DNA of 64,000 nt, taken from contig DATEUJ010000144.1 of NCBI GenBank assembly GCA_035283185.1, forward strand, positions 1-64,000, written 5' to 3'. This document shows, in pieces, positions 18,459 through 27,514 of this stretch. How positions within the stretch are numbered: position 1 is the stretch's first letter; each line of letters opens with the position of its first letter. The DNA is from DASSFZ01 sp035283185 (GTDB taxonomy: Bacteria > Chloroflexota > Anaerolineae > Fen-1058). The notes beneath the pieces were generated by a model. It had not been told where the DNA came from and made no database searches. It saw only the letters and a list, made by a program, of their open reading frames with translations. The position numbers and the translations under genes were made by a program.

Positions 18459-19415
18459 TTACGATCTCGGTGCGCTCAGGCGCTGAAACCAGCTCAGGAA
18501 GAGCGTGAGACATCCTCTGTTTCGAACGGTGTTCGGGTCGACGACGTACGTCCACCAGTTGTTGCGGATGCCGTCCGTCTCGCCCCCGGCGTGTGGCAGG
18601 CGCTCGAGCCACCATAGATGGTGCAGGCGCGTGTCGCCGTTCCCCCAGTCGCGGCAGTCGACCATGCGCCGCGCGCCGGTCAGGTTGGGAAAGTTCAGCC
18701 AGTCGTCGCAGTCGCTCGACACCGGGCGCAGGTTGCCCCAATCGTAGTCGCGCTCGCTGTTCGGAGCGAAGTGCACGTTGCCAGCCGCGGCGCGCCCGGG
18801 CGCGATCTTGTCGTAGCGCGAGAAGCGCTCCCACAGGTTACGCTCGCCCGTCACGCCTTCGTACACCTTCGCCATGATGGCCTCGGCGCGATGACCGAGG
18901 TCTTCCAGCATTTCGCCCACCTCGCGCTCGTAGCTGAAGCCCATGATGACGAACCGCCGCTCGCTGTGCTCCGTGCCCTTCACCGGCGGCGAGTTGCACC
19001 AGAACGCATCGCGCCCGCACATGGTCGACTCGTAGTAGCCGGCGTACGGAAAGCCGATCAGCCACACCTCGTCGATCTGGTTGGCCGCGATCTTCTCGAT
19101 CATGCGGAATTCGCGGATGAGCGCAAGGTAATCGATGGCGTCAGGCTCGTGAAAGCCACGCTGCTCGCGTATACAGCGCAGGTACGACGCGGCGTCGTAG
19201 CGGAAGCCGTCGATTTTCGCCGGAAAGTCGTCGACTTCGATGCGCTCGACGATGCGGTACTCCACATGGCCGTGACTGGCCCGTCGCACGTCGCGGATGT
19301 ACTGGTCGGCCAGCGCGTCCGGGTCGTTCCAGCCCAGCGCCTGGGAGAGCTTGGCGCCCTGCTGCGGATCGACGACCGGATTGTGGATGATGAGCAGCGC
19401 TCGCGGAGCGACCAC
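18459..19415 (-). CDS. Conserved hypothetical protein, 318 aa
   Basis: The 318-residue protein has no signal peptide and includes conserved-looking segments RIEVDDFPAKIDGFRYD, VWLIGFPYAGYYESTM, FVIMGFSYEREVGEML and LHHLWWLERLPH. Trp, Asp and Tyr are frequent, which suggests an extracellular-type or carbohydrate-active fold, but I cannot name a family. It is transcribed toward the sugar operon and is monocistronic. Confidence 0.7.
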   Translation of the reverse strand: MVAPRALLIIHNPVVDPQQGAKLSQALGWNDPDALADQYIRDVRRASHGHVEYRIVERIEVDDFPAKIDGFRYDAASYLRCIREQRGFHEPDAIDYLALIREFRMIEKIAANQIDEVWLIGFPYAGYYESTMCGRDAFWCNSPPVKGTEHSERRFVIMGFSYEREVGEMLEDLGHRAEAIMAKVYEGVTGERNLWERFSRYDKIAPGRAAAGNVHFAPNSERDYDWGNLRPVSSDCDDWLNFPNLTGARRMVDCRDWGNGDTRLHHLWWLERLPHAGGETDGIRNNWWTYVVDPNTVRNRGCLTLFLSWFQRLSAPRS

Positions 19416-19567
19416 GGCACACCTCGGTCATCAAGGATAATGGACGCCGCAAGTATAGCGCGTGCTGCGCTGAATCTCAAGCATCTGCCTGGTTCTTGCG
19501 CAGCCTGTGAGCGATGGTAGAATGTTCATACACTAGGAGAGCATCCCCTCACCGGAAAGAAGGTTCC

Positions 19568-21448
19568 ATGCCGATCCGGATTCTGCTCGCCGACGACCAT
19601 AGCGTGGTGCGTCAAGGGCTGCATATGTTTTTGAGCCTCGACCCGGAGCTAGAAGTCGTCGGCGAAGCCGCCAACGGGGCCGAAGCCGTGCATCTGGCCG
19701 AGGAGCTGAAGCCGGACGTCGTGCTCATGGACTTGATGATGCCGGTGATGAGCGGGCTGGAGGCCACGGCCGCCATTCGCGACAAGGGGCTGCCGACCCG
19801 GGTCATCGTGTTGACCAGCGTCTTAGAGAATTCGGCCGTGACGGCGGTCATCCGCGCCGGGGCCATCGGTTACCTTCTGAAAGACACCGAGGCCGACGAC
19901 CTGCGCCGGGCCATCAAGGCGGCCACGGCGGGACGGGCGCAGTTGTCGCCTCAGATTGCCGCTCGCCTGCTGGCCGAGACGCGCGCCCAGGACAGCTTCG
20001 AAACGCTCACCGATCGCGAAAGCGAGGTGCTGCGCCTGGCGGCGCAGGGCCTGTCCGATCAGGAGATTGCCGCCAGGCTGGTCGTGAGCGAGCCGGTCGT
20101 GCACTCCTATATCGGCGATATTCTGGACAAGTTGCGCCTGGCCAACCAGGCGCAGGCAGCGCTGCTCGACTTCTCCAACCAGTTGCTCGACCGCCCTGAT
20201 CCGGTGGCGCTCACGAACTACCTGGTGCAGGAGATACCGCGCCTGCTGCACGTCGACGCCTGCGCTCTGTTGCTCCCTGGGAGTGAACCCGGTTATCTCA
20301 ACTTCAGGGCCGCCAGCGGTTGGCATCGAGACCCTGTGGCCGAGTGCACCCGTCTGCCCTTCGACGAAGGCAACGGCCCTGGCTGGGTCATGCGGTCCCG
20401 GCAGCCCTGGCAGGCAGAAGACCTCACCCGCGTAGATTCGGCGTCCTGGGCGTCGGATTGCTGGCGGGCGGAAGGTTTTCGCGGACATGCGCTGATCCCT
20501 CTCCTGACGGAAGGCCGGGCCATCGGCGTGCTGGCGCTCAGCAGTCGCCAGCCGAGATTGTTGGACGACGACGAGGTGCGCTTCCTGCGTCTGCTGGCTA
20601 ATCAGGCAGCTCTGATCATCGAACAGACGCGGCTGCACCAGGTCGAGCTTCACCAGCAGGATCTGGAAGGTGATCTGGCCGCAGCCCGGCAGATCCAGCT
20701 CGGCTTGTTGCCGGAGTCCTGCCCTCGCGTGACGGGCTGGGAGTTCGCGGCCGCCTACCAGGCGGCCCGCCTGATCGGCGGTGACCTGTACGACTTCATC
20801 GAATTTCCCGGCGCGCCTGCGCCGACTGGGGGGACGCCGACCGGAGGGACGCCGACCGGAGGGAGGCGGATCGGCGTGCTCATCGCCGATGTCTCCGGCA
20901 AGAGCACGCCGGCGGCTCTGTTCATGGCCCACAGCCGCGCCGTCATTCGCGCTACTGCGCTCGGCCAGCCCAGCCCGGCGCTGACCTTCAGCCAGGCGAA
21001 TGACTTGATTCAGAAAGACAATCAGACCAGCCATTTTGTCAGCGCCTTCTATGCCATCCTGGATACCGGCAGCGGTCGTTTGACTTACGCCAACGCAGGC
21101 CACCCGCGGCCGCTGCATTGGCAGGCTACGACAGGTCACTTTCAAGAGCTGGCGGGCCGAGGCATGGTGTTGGGCGTGTCCGACCGAAGGGTCGAGTACG
21201 AGGAGCGCCAGATCGACCTCGCCCCGGGCGACTTGCTGATTCTGTACACCGACGGCATCAGCGAGGCGGTGAACATCGATCTGGAGCTGTTTGGGCAGGC
21301 GCGGCTGCTGGAGACGGTGGCAGCCGCTTCGTCGGGCAGCCCTCAGGAGGTCATTGAGGCCATCCTGGCCGCCGTCCAGAGATTCACCGGCGAGGCGCCG
21401 CAAGCGGACGATTTCACACTGGTCGTCGTGAAGCGATTCGCCATTTGA
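19568..21448 (+). CDS. Receiver - LuxR HTH - GAF - PP2C (SpoIIE/RsbU) phosphatase fusion
   Basis: The 626-residue protein combines a NarL-type receiver (~1-120; Asp55 in VVLMDLMMP), a LuxR-type HTH (~145-205, LTDRESEVLRLAAQGLSDQEIAARL), a GAF domain (~220-365) and a SpoIIE/RsbU-type phosphatase (~385-626; IGGDLYDF, IADVSGKS, GHPRPL, LYTDGISEAV). A DNA-binding regulator is thus joined to a Ser/Thr phosphatase. A (PTGG)3-type insert lies near residue 420. AAGAAGG precedes the ATG. The next gene encodes a close match to its N-terminal half. Confidence 0.88.
   Translation: MPIRILLADDHSVVRQGLHMFLSLDPELEVVGEAANGAEAVHLAEELKPDVVLMDLMMPVMSGLEATAAIRDKGLPTRVIVLTSVLENSAVTAVIRAGAIGYLLKDTEADDLRRAIKAATAGRAQLSPQIAARLLAETRAQDSFETLTDRESEVLRLAAQGLSDQEIAARLVVSEPVVHSYIGDILDKLRLANQAQAALLDFSNQLLDRPDPVALTNYLVQEIPRLLHVDACALLLPGSEPGYLNFRAASGWHRDPVAECTRLPFDEGNGPGWVMRSRQPWQAEDLTRVDSASWASDCWRAEGFRGHALIPLLTEGRAIGVLALSSRQPRLLDDDEVRFLRLLANQAALIIEQTRLHQVELHQQDLEGDLAAARQIQLGLLPESCPRVTGWEFAAAYQAARLIGGDLYDFIEFPGAPAPTGGTPTGGTPTGGRRIGVLIADVSGKSTPAALFMAHSRAVIRATALGQPSPALTFSQANDLIQKDNQTSHFVSAFYAILDTGSGRLTYANAGHPRPLHWQATTGHFQELAGRGMVLGVSDRRVEYEERQIDLAPGDLLILYTDGISEAVNIDLELFGQARLLETVAAASSGSPQEVIEAILAAVQRFTGEAPQADDFTLVVVKRFAI
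20820..20865 (+). repeat. 15-bp coding microsatellite (GGACGCCGACCGGAG units)
   Basis: About three 15-bp units encode GGTPTGGTPTGGR inside the phosphatase domain, between the strands ending in IEFPG and RRIGVLIADVSG. Copy number could vary without breaking the frame. Confidence 0.7.
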
Positions 21449-21477
21449 AATTTGGAGTTTGAAAGGCAGGTACCCTG

Positions 21478-22119
21478 ATGCCCATTCGCATTCTGCTGGT
21501 TGACGATCATAGTGTCGTGCGCCAGGGGCTGCGCATGTTCCTGGCGCTCGATCCGGAGCTGGAGGTGATCGGCGAGGCGGCGGACGGCGCCGAGGCCGTG
21601 CGCGTGGCGCGCGAGTTGAAACCCGACGTCGTCCTGATGGACATGCTGATGCCGGTCATGGACGGCGTCGCCGCGACGGCGGCCATTCGACGCGAGCTTC
21701 CCGACACAGAGGTCATCGCGCTGACCAGCGTGCTGGAGGACGAGAAGGTCATCGGCGCCGTGCGCGCCGGAGCGATTGGCTATCTGCTGAAGGACACCGA
21801 GGCCGACGATCTGCGCCGGGCTATCAAAGCTGCCGCCAATGGTCAGGTGCAACTTTCGCCGAAAGCTGCCGCGCGCTTAATGCGCGAGGTGCGCGCTCCC
21901 GATAGCCCGGAGGCGCTGACCGAGCGTGAGACCGACGTGCTCCGCCTGCTGGCGCAAGGGAAATCGAACAAGGAGATCGCCCACCAACTGAGTCTCAGCG
22001 AGAAGACGGTCAAGACCCACGTCAGCAACATTCTCGCCAAGCTCGGCGTGCCCAGCCGGACACAAGCCGCTCTGTACGCCGTGCGCATTGGGTTGGTCTC
22101 GATTGACTCGGCATCGTAA
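21478..22119 (+). CDS. NarL/LuxR-family response regulator
   Basis: The 213-residue protein has a receiver with Asp55 (VVLMDMLMP) and a C-terminal LuxR HTH (LTERETDVLRLLAQGKSNKEIAHQL, SEKTVKTHVSNIL). It is nearly collinear with the first 210 residues of the preceding phosphatase fusion, so the two are probably duplicates, and both lack an adjacent kinase. The start follows AGGCAGGTACCC. Confidence 0.92.
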   Translation: MPIRILLVDDHSVVRQGLRMFLALDPELEVIGEAADGAEAVRVARELKPDVVLMDMLMPVMDGVAATAAIRRELPDTEVIALTSVLEDEKVIGAVRAGAIGYLLKDTEADDLRRAIKAAANGQVQLSPKAAARLMREVRAPDSPEALTERETDVLRLLAQGKSNKEIAHQLSLSEKTVKTHVSNILAKLGVPSRTQAALYAVRIGLVSIDSAS

Positions 22120-22144
22120 CTGCTCACCCGCGCTTCGGAGTTGT

Positions 22145-22215
22145 CCACGAAGCCACACGAAGCGACACGAAGTTGAAGATTCTTTCGTGAAGATTCGTGT
22201 GAATTCGTGGAAGAA
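22145..22215. repeat. Reiterated CCACACGAAGCGACACGAAG spacer
   Basis: CACGAAG words are followed by complementary TTCGTG words (CTTTCGTGAAGATTCGTGTG), forming a loose inverted repeat between two converging response-regulator genes. It may act as a bidirectional terminator; there is no T-tract. Confidence 0.45.
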
Positions 22216-22227
22216 AGAGGATACGTA

Positions 22228-22596
22228 TTACACTGTGCGCGCGACACCCCGAATAGCCGCGAGCAGCGCTTCTTCGCCGGCGTGCTTGCTGACGAAGGCG
22301 GCCGCGCCGGCGTCCTTTGCGCGCGCGTGTGTGGCGGAGCTCTCGTGCACCGTCAGGATGACGACGCAGCAGCCTGGCTCGATCGTGCGCAGCGCTTCGG
22401 TGGCGGCGATCCCGTCCAGGCGGGGCATCTCGATGTCCATCACCACCACGTCCGGGTGCAGCTCGTGCACTTGCCTGAGCGCTTCCACCCCGTCCTTCGC
22501 TTCCCCGATGACCTCCAGGTCCGGCTCCAGCGCCAATCGCATGTTGAGTCCCTGACGAACAGCCGGCTGGTCATCCACCAGTAAGATTGTGATCAT
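22228..22596 (-). CDS. Single-domain response regulator
   Basis: The 122-residue receiver protein (MITILLVDDQPAVRQGL; Asp54 in VVVMDIEMPRLDG) has no output domain and ends after the last helix. GGAAAAGGAC precedes the ATG; the frame remains open further upstream into a G-rich spacer. It resembles the receiver half of NarL-type regulators and may be a truncated NarL protein or a phosphate sink. Confidence 0.85.
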   Translation of the reverse strand: MITILLVDDQPAVRQGLNMRLALEPDLEVIGEAKDGVEALRQVHELHPDVVVMDIEMPRLDGIAATEALRTIEPGCCVVILTVHESSATHARAKDAGAAAFVSKHAGEEALLAAIRGVARTV

Positions 22597-23074
22597 GTCC
22601 TTTTCCGATCTGGTAGAGAGTTGGCTTCCCGGAACTCGCCGTCCGACGGTCTCGTGGTCGGCCACTCTCCCCTCTCCTGCTGCTTGCGCCCCGCCCAGCG
22701 GGGTCGTCTGCGACGGCCTGCCCTCGCCTGCCGTGTGCGGGGGGAGGGGGGCCGGGGGTGAGGGCCACGGCAAGCGGCGAGGCTCAACCCTGAATTTCTC
22801 GCATTCTATGCCGTCTCAGCCTGGCCGTCATGGCGGAAACGTTGGAAAAGGCGTTCGGCACTTGGGGGGAAGAGGTGGGTCGGCCAAAAGATGTAGGAGG
22901 AAGGGTGTGGCCTTGCAGATTCTGGCGAGTGAATCTGGCCGATGGGAATGGTCGCGGTCCAGCCGTGCTTGGCGGCGAATTTGCGCGAGAGGCGGACGAG
23001 GCTGTCGATATGACGGGGCCGCGGGAGAATGAGGCGCACCGCCGGCGTGCCCTCGCCTCGCTGGAAGGCCGCGG
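22597..23074. repeat. Intergenic region with G-rich repeat and a possible gene remnant
   Basis: At ~22665-22770 is a GGGG/CCCC-rich repeat (GGGGAGGGGGGCCGGGGGTG). On the minus strand, 22806-23039 is open for 77 codons and reads LSRKFAAKHGWTATIPIGQI, which looks like the start of a GNAT-type protein, but no complete domain follows. I treat it as a remnant. Confidence 0.35.
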
Positions 23075-24112
23075 CTAGTTACTGCCGTCGGCTTCGATGC
23101 GCCGGCGCAGCGCGCGGCCCTCGATCGGTGTGACGATCCGGCGTAATTCGGACTCGCGATCTCCGATTGGAGTCGCCTCGCCTGTCGGCCGGGGTGTCGT
23201 CCTGGCCTGGTTGGCGACGATCAGCACGACGGCCGTGACGATGACCGCTGCCGCAACGAGCGTGCGCGGCGTCAGCGATTCGCCTGCTAACGTCCAGCCG
23301 AGGAAGACGGCGACCACCGGGTTGACGAAGGCATACGTGGAGACGCGCGCCGGCGTGCTGACGCGCAGCAGCCAGACGTAAGCCGAGAACCCCACGAGCG
23401 ATCCGAAGACGATCAGGTATCCCAATGCCAGAAGCGAGCGCGGCGATACCTGATCCAATCGAAGCTGGCCCGCTTCTCCGGTCAGCAGCCCGGCGACGAG
23501 CAGCAGCGCCCCGCCCGCCAGCATCTCCATCGCCGTCGCCAGGAGCGGCTCCGGCGGCAGTTGAGCCTTGCGCGAGTACAGCGATCCGATAGACCATGAC
23601 AGCGCGGCCAGCACGAGCACCAGCACGCCGAGCGAGTTCACATTGTCGCCGCCCGCCGATTCCCCCGGACTCACCATGAACACGATACCGAGCAGGCCCA
23701 GAACCAGGCCGAGCGTCACGCCGAGATTCGGGCGAACCTTGTCGCCTCTCAGCCAGTTGAGCAGCGCCATCCACAGGGGCACCGTCGCAATGATCAGCGC
23801 CGCCAGGCCGGACGGTATCACCTGCTCGGCCCAAATGACGCCGCCGTTGCCGCCGAGCAGCAGCAGACCGCCGACGACGAAGGCCGACCGCCAGTGGACG
23901 CGCAATATCGGCGTCGCGCGCTGCCGCCGCGTCAAGGCGTACAGGATGGCGCCGGCGATCAGATAGCGCGCTCCCCCCATCAGGAATGGAGGCGTCGTCT
24001 CGATGGCGAAGCGAATCGCAAGGTAAGTCGATCCCCAGATCGTGTAAATGGCCGCGAAGGCCACCAGCACGCGCCAGCGTGATGGGATACTCGATAAACT
24101 AAGCTTGGTCAT
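23075..24112 (-). CDS. EamA/DMT-family transporter
   Basis: The 345-residue membrane protein has ten predicted helices in two EamA repeats (AIYTIWGSTYLAIRFAIE at the start of repeat 1; VLVLAALSWSIGSLYSRKA at the start of repeat 2). It resembles YedA-type drug/metabolite exporters; the substrate is unknown. GGGAGATGGA precedes the ATG. It is last in a three-gene minus-strand operon, 16 bp after the HD gene. Confidence 0.9.
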   Translation of the reverse strand: MTKLSLSSIPSRWRVLVAFAAIYTIWGSTYLAIRFAIETTPPFLMGGARYLIAGAILYALTRRQRATPILRVHWRSAFVVGGLLLLGGNGGVIWAEQVIPSGLAALIIATVPLWMALLNWLRGDKVRPNLGVTLGLVLGLLGIVFMVSPGESAGGDNVNSLGVLVLVLAALSWSIGSLYSRKAQLPPEPLLATAMEMLAGGALLLVAGLLTGEAGQLRLDQVSPRSLLALGYLIVFGSLVGFSAYVWLLRVSTPARVSTYAFVNPVVAVFLGWTLAGESLTPRTLVAAAVIVTAVVLIVANQARTTPRPTGEATPIGDRESELRRIVTPIEGRALRRRIEADGSN

Positions 24113-24128
24113 TCCATCTCCCTTGTAG

Positions 24129-25115
24129 TCATGTGAACTTAATTACGCGCATCGGCCACTTGCCTCGGTTGCGGCGCAGGTAGTCGTCGCGGTGTCGGGC
24201 GAACTCCGCGTCTAGCGCCGACAACGGTTGCGAACGGCCGTCCAGCACGACGCCCGGGTCGATCGTTCGCAGTTTGGTGCTCACTCGGAACGTGGGCGCA
24301 GTCTCGTCCCACACGAACTGCGTGTCCGGCGAGATGAGGCTCAGCTCGCTCTGAAGTTTCGGATGGCTTGCGGCGTGCAGCTTCGCCCACAACTGCCCAT
24401 CCGTGCCCCAGATGTCCGCTTCGGCGATCGCGCCGGTTTCCAATCCCGTTCTGACGGCGCGGGCGGTCAGCTCGTACAGGCCGACCTCGCGGAAGTTGGC
24501 CCAACTGGCCCGATCGGCGGCGATGTAGGTATAGCCCATCCAACGCGCGACGTCGATATCGTCGGCGGCGATGCGGTCGTCATGTACGACCAAATGCTTC
24601 AGGACACGCCGCACATCCTCGTCAGTGGACAAGCCCAGGTCGCGGCTGTCGCGCAGGAAGTAGTCCAGCCGGTCCGCGCACAGCGCCGGCGCAGGCTGTT
24701 CCAGCAGCGGGAAGTCCGCTTCGTGCAGAAAGTCGCGCCAGTCGAAGCCGTGCCGCGCAAGGATTGCGGGGACGTCTGTCCCGGCGAGGTATTCCTCCTG
24801 CACCCCCTCGTGATAACTCTGGCTGTCGTGCCCGCCGAACACGTAGTCGATGACGTGGCTGAATGCCGTGTGGCTGACGTCGTGCAGAAGCGCGGCGATT
24901 TGCTCCTCGAGCGACGCGCCTAGACGCCTCACCAACAGCATCACTCCGGCGGAGTGCTCGAAGCGGGTCGTGGGACGCGTGATCCCGATCAGCCCGCTGA
25001 TGCCGTGCTGCAAAACGCCGTGCAGTCTCTGCACGGCAGCCGAATGCACCAATTCGACCAGGATCGGCTCACCGATCTCGGCCGGGCCATATACCACATC
25101 GTGATGCAGGATCAA
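24129..25115 (-). CDS. HD-domain phosphohydrolase
   Basis: The 328-residue protein has the metal-binding HD motif set (TTRFEHSAGV, ALLHDVSHTAFSH), as in dGTPase-like and YdhJ-type phosphohydrolases. Start is most likely TTG at 25115 after TGAGG, 6 bp past the ABM gene; no ATG fits. The substrate may be a nucleotide, but the protein is too short for a classical dGTPase. Confidence 0.88.
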   Translation of the reverse strand: MILHHDVVYGPAEIGEPILVELVHSAAVQRLHGVLQHGISGLIGITRPTTRFEHSAGVMLLVRRLGASLEEQIAALLHDVSHTAFSHVIDYVFGGHDSQSYHEGVQEEYLAGTDVPAILARHGFDWRDFLHEADFPLLEQPAPALCADRLDYFLRDSRDLGLSTDEDVRRVLKHLVVHDDRIAADDIDVARWMGYTYIAADRASWANFREVGLYELTARAVRTGLETGAIAEADIWGTDGQLWAKLHAASHPKLQSELSLISPDTQFVWDETAPTFRVSTKLRTIDPGVVLDGRSQPLSALDAEFARHRDDYLRRNRGKWPMRVIKFT

Positions 25116-25121
25116 TGGGCC

Positions 25122-25430
25122 TCACATGTCACGAACGGGCACTTCATAGTGGATCACCGTGGGTTCGAATTCTAACAGAAACTCGCGATCCTCGGGATAG
25201 TATCGGGCCTTGTCGACTTCAGCTCCGGCGAAGCGTTTCACCGCGTCCATGGAGTCCCAGAGCGAGATCAAGAGGAAATGAGCCACATCTTCCTCCGTTC
25301 GCCTGAGGACGTACACGCCGCGATTGCCCGGTGTCGCGCGGAGGTCGCGGACTCCAGTCTGGTTCAGAGTGTCCAGGTAAGCGTCCGCCTTCGACGCCGG
25401 AGTGACGCCGTGCCACAATCTCGCGATCAT
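25122..25430 (-). CDS. Antibiotic-biosynthesis-monooxygenase (ABM) domain protein
   Basis: The 102-residue alpha+beta-barrel protein carries ABM-family features (MIARLWHGVTP, FLLISLWDSMDAVKRFAG). Members include quinone monooxygenases and heme-degrading enzymes, but many are of unknown function. AAGGAGCATCAC precedes the ATG. It is first in the ABM - HD - DMT operon. Confidence 0.85.
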   Translation of the reverse strand: MIARLWHGVTPASKADAYLDTLNQTGVRDLRATPGNRGVYVLRRTEEDVAHFLLISLWDSMDAVKRFAGAEVDKARYYPEDREFLLEFEPTVIHYEVPVRDM

Positions 25431-25712
25431 GTGATGCTCCTTGTGCTGCGCCGTCTGATGACGAGCGCCGCCGTGACCATCATTTGCCTGTATGGCGCCG
25501 TCTCCTGCTTCGCTCGTGCGCAGCGCGTCCGCGCTGTTGGACGAGTGTCCCAGGGCATAACTGATTGTATGTCAGGGCTAGGTGCCTGTCCTGATGAATG
25601 AGTCGGAATCTTGCGCGACGTTCGATGGATGGGAAAGCTCAGCCGAAAGATGTAGTCGGGCTGAAGGTGTACCCGATCGCGCGGGCGACAGGCAGTAGCT
25701 GTTCAATCACCA
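25431..25712. other. Intergenic region, no gene recognised
   Basis: No credible reading frame, RNA gene or strong terminator is visible between the ABM gene and the merA remnant. It must hold the ABM promoter. Confidence 0.4.
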
Positions 25713-26013
25713 TCACCCCGCGCAGCAACTCAGCTTCGCCACGTCCTTCTCGAAGGCGAGCGCTGCCAATTTCAGCCCCTCGGCGTTGGTCAGGTAAGGG
25801 AACATCGTCTCGCGCAGTTCGCGCACGCTGATACCGAAGCGGATCGCCAGCACGGCCGTCTGGATCATCTCGCCCGCTTCCGGCGCGAGGATTTGCACGC
25901 CTAGCAACTGGTCATTCGCCGCATTCGCGACGAGTTTGATTAGCCCGCGTGTGGGACGTGCGACATACGCTGCGTGCTCACCTTCACTTCGTAACCCTGC
26001 TCGCGCTCCGGAG
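25713..26013 (-). pseudogene. 3' remnant of a second merA gene
   Basis: The last ~95 codons of a mercuric reductase survive, ending EKDVAKLSCCAG exactly like the intact merA at 31828. The part upstream reads EREQGYEVKV in one frame and then continues in another (RPTRGLIKLVANAAN), showing a frameshift or small deletion. It abuts the stop of the flavoprotein gene. It is probably left from a duplication or recombination of mer genes. Confidence 0.85.
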
Positions 26014-26019
26014 TGATTT

Positions 26020-27420
26020 TTATTCGCCCGTCTTAATGGCCAGTTCCGCACCGATCGCCTTCGCTGCGCTCTTCACCGCCTCGCTCAGTGTCGGGTGGAT
26101 GTGAATAGACTTGGCAATGGGTTCGGCCGTACCGTGGTTGTACATGGCCGTCACCACCTGATGGATCAGAATGTCGGCGTGCGCGCCGAGGATGTGCGCG
26201 CCCAGAATCTCGCCAGTCTTCCCATCGACGACGATTTTGACGAAGCCCTCCGTCTGGCCAATGGCCTTGGCTCGGCCGGTATGGGCGAATAGGTGCTTGC
26301 CAACCTTTACCTCGTGCCCGGCCTCGCGCGCCTCACGCTCGGTCAGACCCACGCTGGCCACTGCCGGTTCGGAGAATACCGCGCGCGGCACGACCCGATA
26401 GTCGATTTTCTTCTTCAGCCCACGCACGGCATTGAGTGCAGCAATCGGCCCGTCGTAGGTGGCTCGATGGGTGAACATTGCCCCGCCGTTCGCGTCGCCA
26501 ATCGACCAGATGTTGGGCGCAGTGGTTAGCAGCGTATCGCCCACCCTGATGACTCCGCCCTCCAATTCCACACCAGCCTGATCCAAGCCAAGTTCGTCCA
26601 CCCGGGACACGCGTCCACCAGCGAACAGGATGACGTCAGCTCTGAAGCGCCGCTCTTCGCCACCGATCTGTGCGACAACGACCTTCTCGCCTCCCTCGCG
26701 CTCAGCGCGTAAAACCGGCGCGCTCGTGTACAGGTCAGTCCCTTCGGCACGCAGCACCTCGGCCAGAGCGGCGGAAACTTCCTCGTCCTCGTGAGGCATG
26801 ACGCGCCGTGCACGACCGAGCATCGTCACCTTCGTCCCGAACCGCGCATACATCTGCGCGAACTCTACGCCGATATAACCTGCGCCGATCACGATCATAG
26901 ACGCCGGCAGCCGTTCCAACTTGAGCGCCTCATCGTTAGTGATGTACCCGACCTCCGCAAGGCCGGGAATGTCCACCGTCGCCGGGTGCGCTCCGACGGC
27001 CAATATCGTCTTCTCAGCCGTAATTTGTCGGCCATCCACGCGGATGTCCACGGGGGAAGTCAGTTCCGCATGGCCCGTGAAGAAGGTGATGTGCTTGTTC
27101 CTTCGGAGTGCAGTGTAAATGCCGTCGATGATACTTTTGACGATGGCGTCTTTGCGAGCGACGGCAGCCGCGAGGTCGAAGGTGACGGCATCGGGGTTCA
27201 CGCCGCGCACGCCGAACGCGTGCGCGCGGTGTTTGACCAGATGCATGACTTCGGCAGACCTTAACAAGGTCTTGGTGGGTATGCACCCTTCGTTCACTCA
27301 GGTGCCGCCGACCTCGTGCATTTCGATCAACGCGACCTTCGCACCGAGGTTGGCGGCCATGTGGGCGGCGGGCAGTCCACCCTGCCCACCCCCGATGACG
27401 GCGATGTCGAATTTATCCAT
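26020..27420 (-). CDS. MerA/Lpd-like flavoprotein disulfide reductase, putative selenoprotein (Sec41)
   Basis: From the ATG at 27420 (GAGGAG upstream) the frame encodes 466 residues if the TGA at 27298-27300 is read through. The N-terminus has the FAD motif DIAVIGGGQGG; the redox motif reads EVGGT-TGA-VNEGCIPTK, where the family has GGTCxNxGC, so TGA replaces the interchange cysteine while Cys46 remains. NAD(P) motif VIGAGYIGVEFAQ, an FAD-contact segment near IWSIGDANG, and catalytic HIHPTLSE follow. A 7-bp hairpin lies 25 nt after the TGA. It lacks the HMA domain and terminal CysCys of MerA. The substrate is unknown; the mer context suggests metal or disulfide reduction. Point mutation TGC to TGA is the alternative. 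Confidence 0.8.
27256..27272 (-). promoter_or_regulatory. Candidate bacterial SECIS hairpin of the flavoprotein gene
   Basis: In the mRNA sense, AGACCTT-GTT-AAGGTCT forms a perfect 7-bp stem with a 3-nt loop starting in G. The loop begins 33 nt after the TGA, within the spacing known for bacterial SECIS elements. Confidence 0.6.
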
Positions 27421-27455
27421 AGGGGAGTCTCCTCTGGCTGATAGCAGATAGCGGA

Positions 27456-27496
27456 TGGCTGATAGCGCATGGCCGACAGCTATTGGCTATCAGCCA
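27456..27496. repeat. Inverted repeat between zinc-ribbon and flavoprotein genes
   Basis: Perfect 11-bp arms TGGCTGATAGC (27456-27466) and GCTATCAGCCA (27486-27496) lie among further GATAGC words. This could be a terminator for the zinc-ribbon gene or another reiterated-word spacer; no T-tract follows. Confidence 0.6.
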
Positions 27497-27514
27497 TTTG
27501 CCATCGGCCGTCTG

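Noticed and set aside
25140..25175. GTGGGTTCGAATTC as a tRNA T-arm
   Set aside because: No acceptor, D or anticodon stems can be built, and the stretch lies inside the ABM gene.
25598..25831. Plus-strand frame antisense to the merA remnant, and the similar one at 31737-31946
   Set aside because: They are the same antisense shadow of the MerA C-terminus, which explains their similarity.
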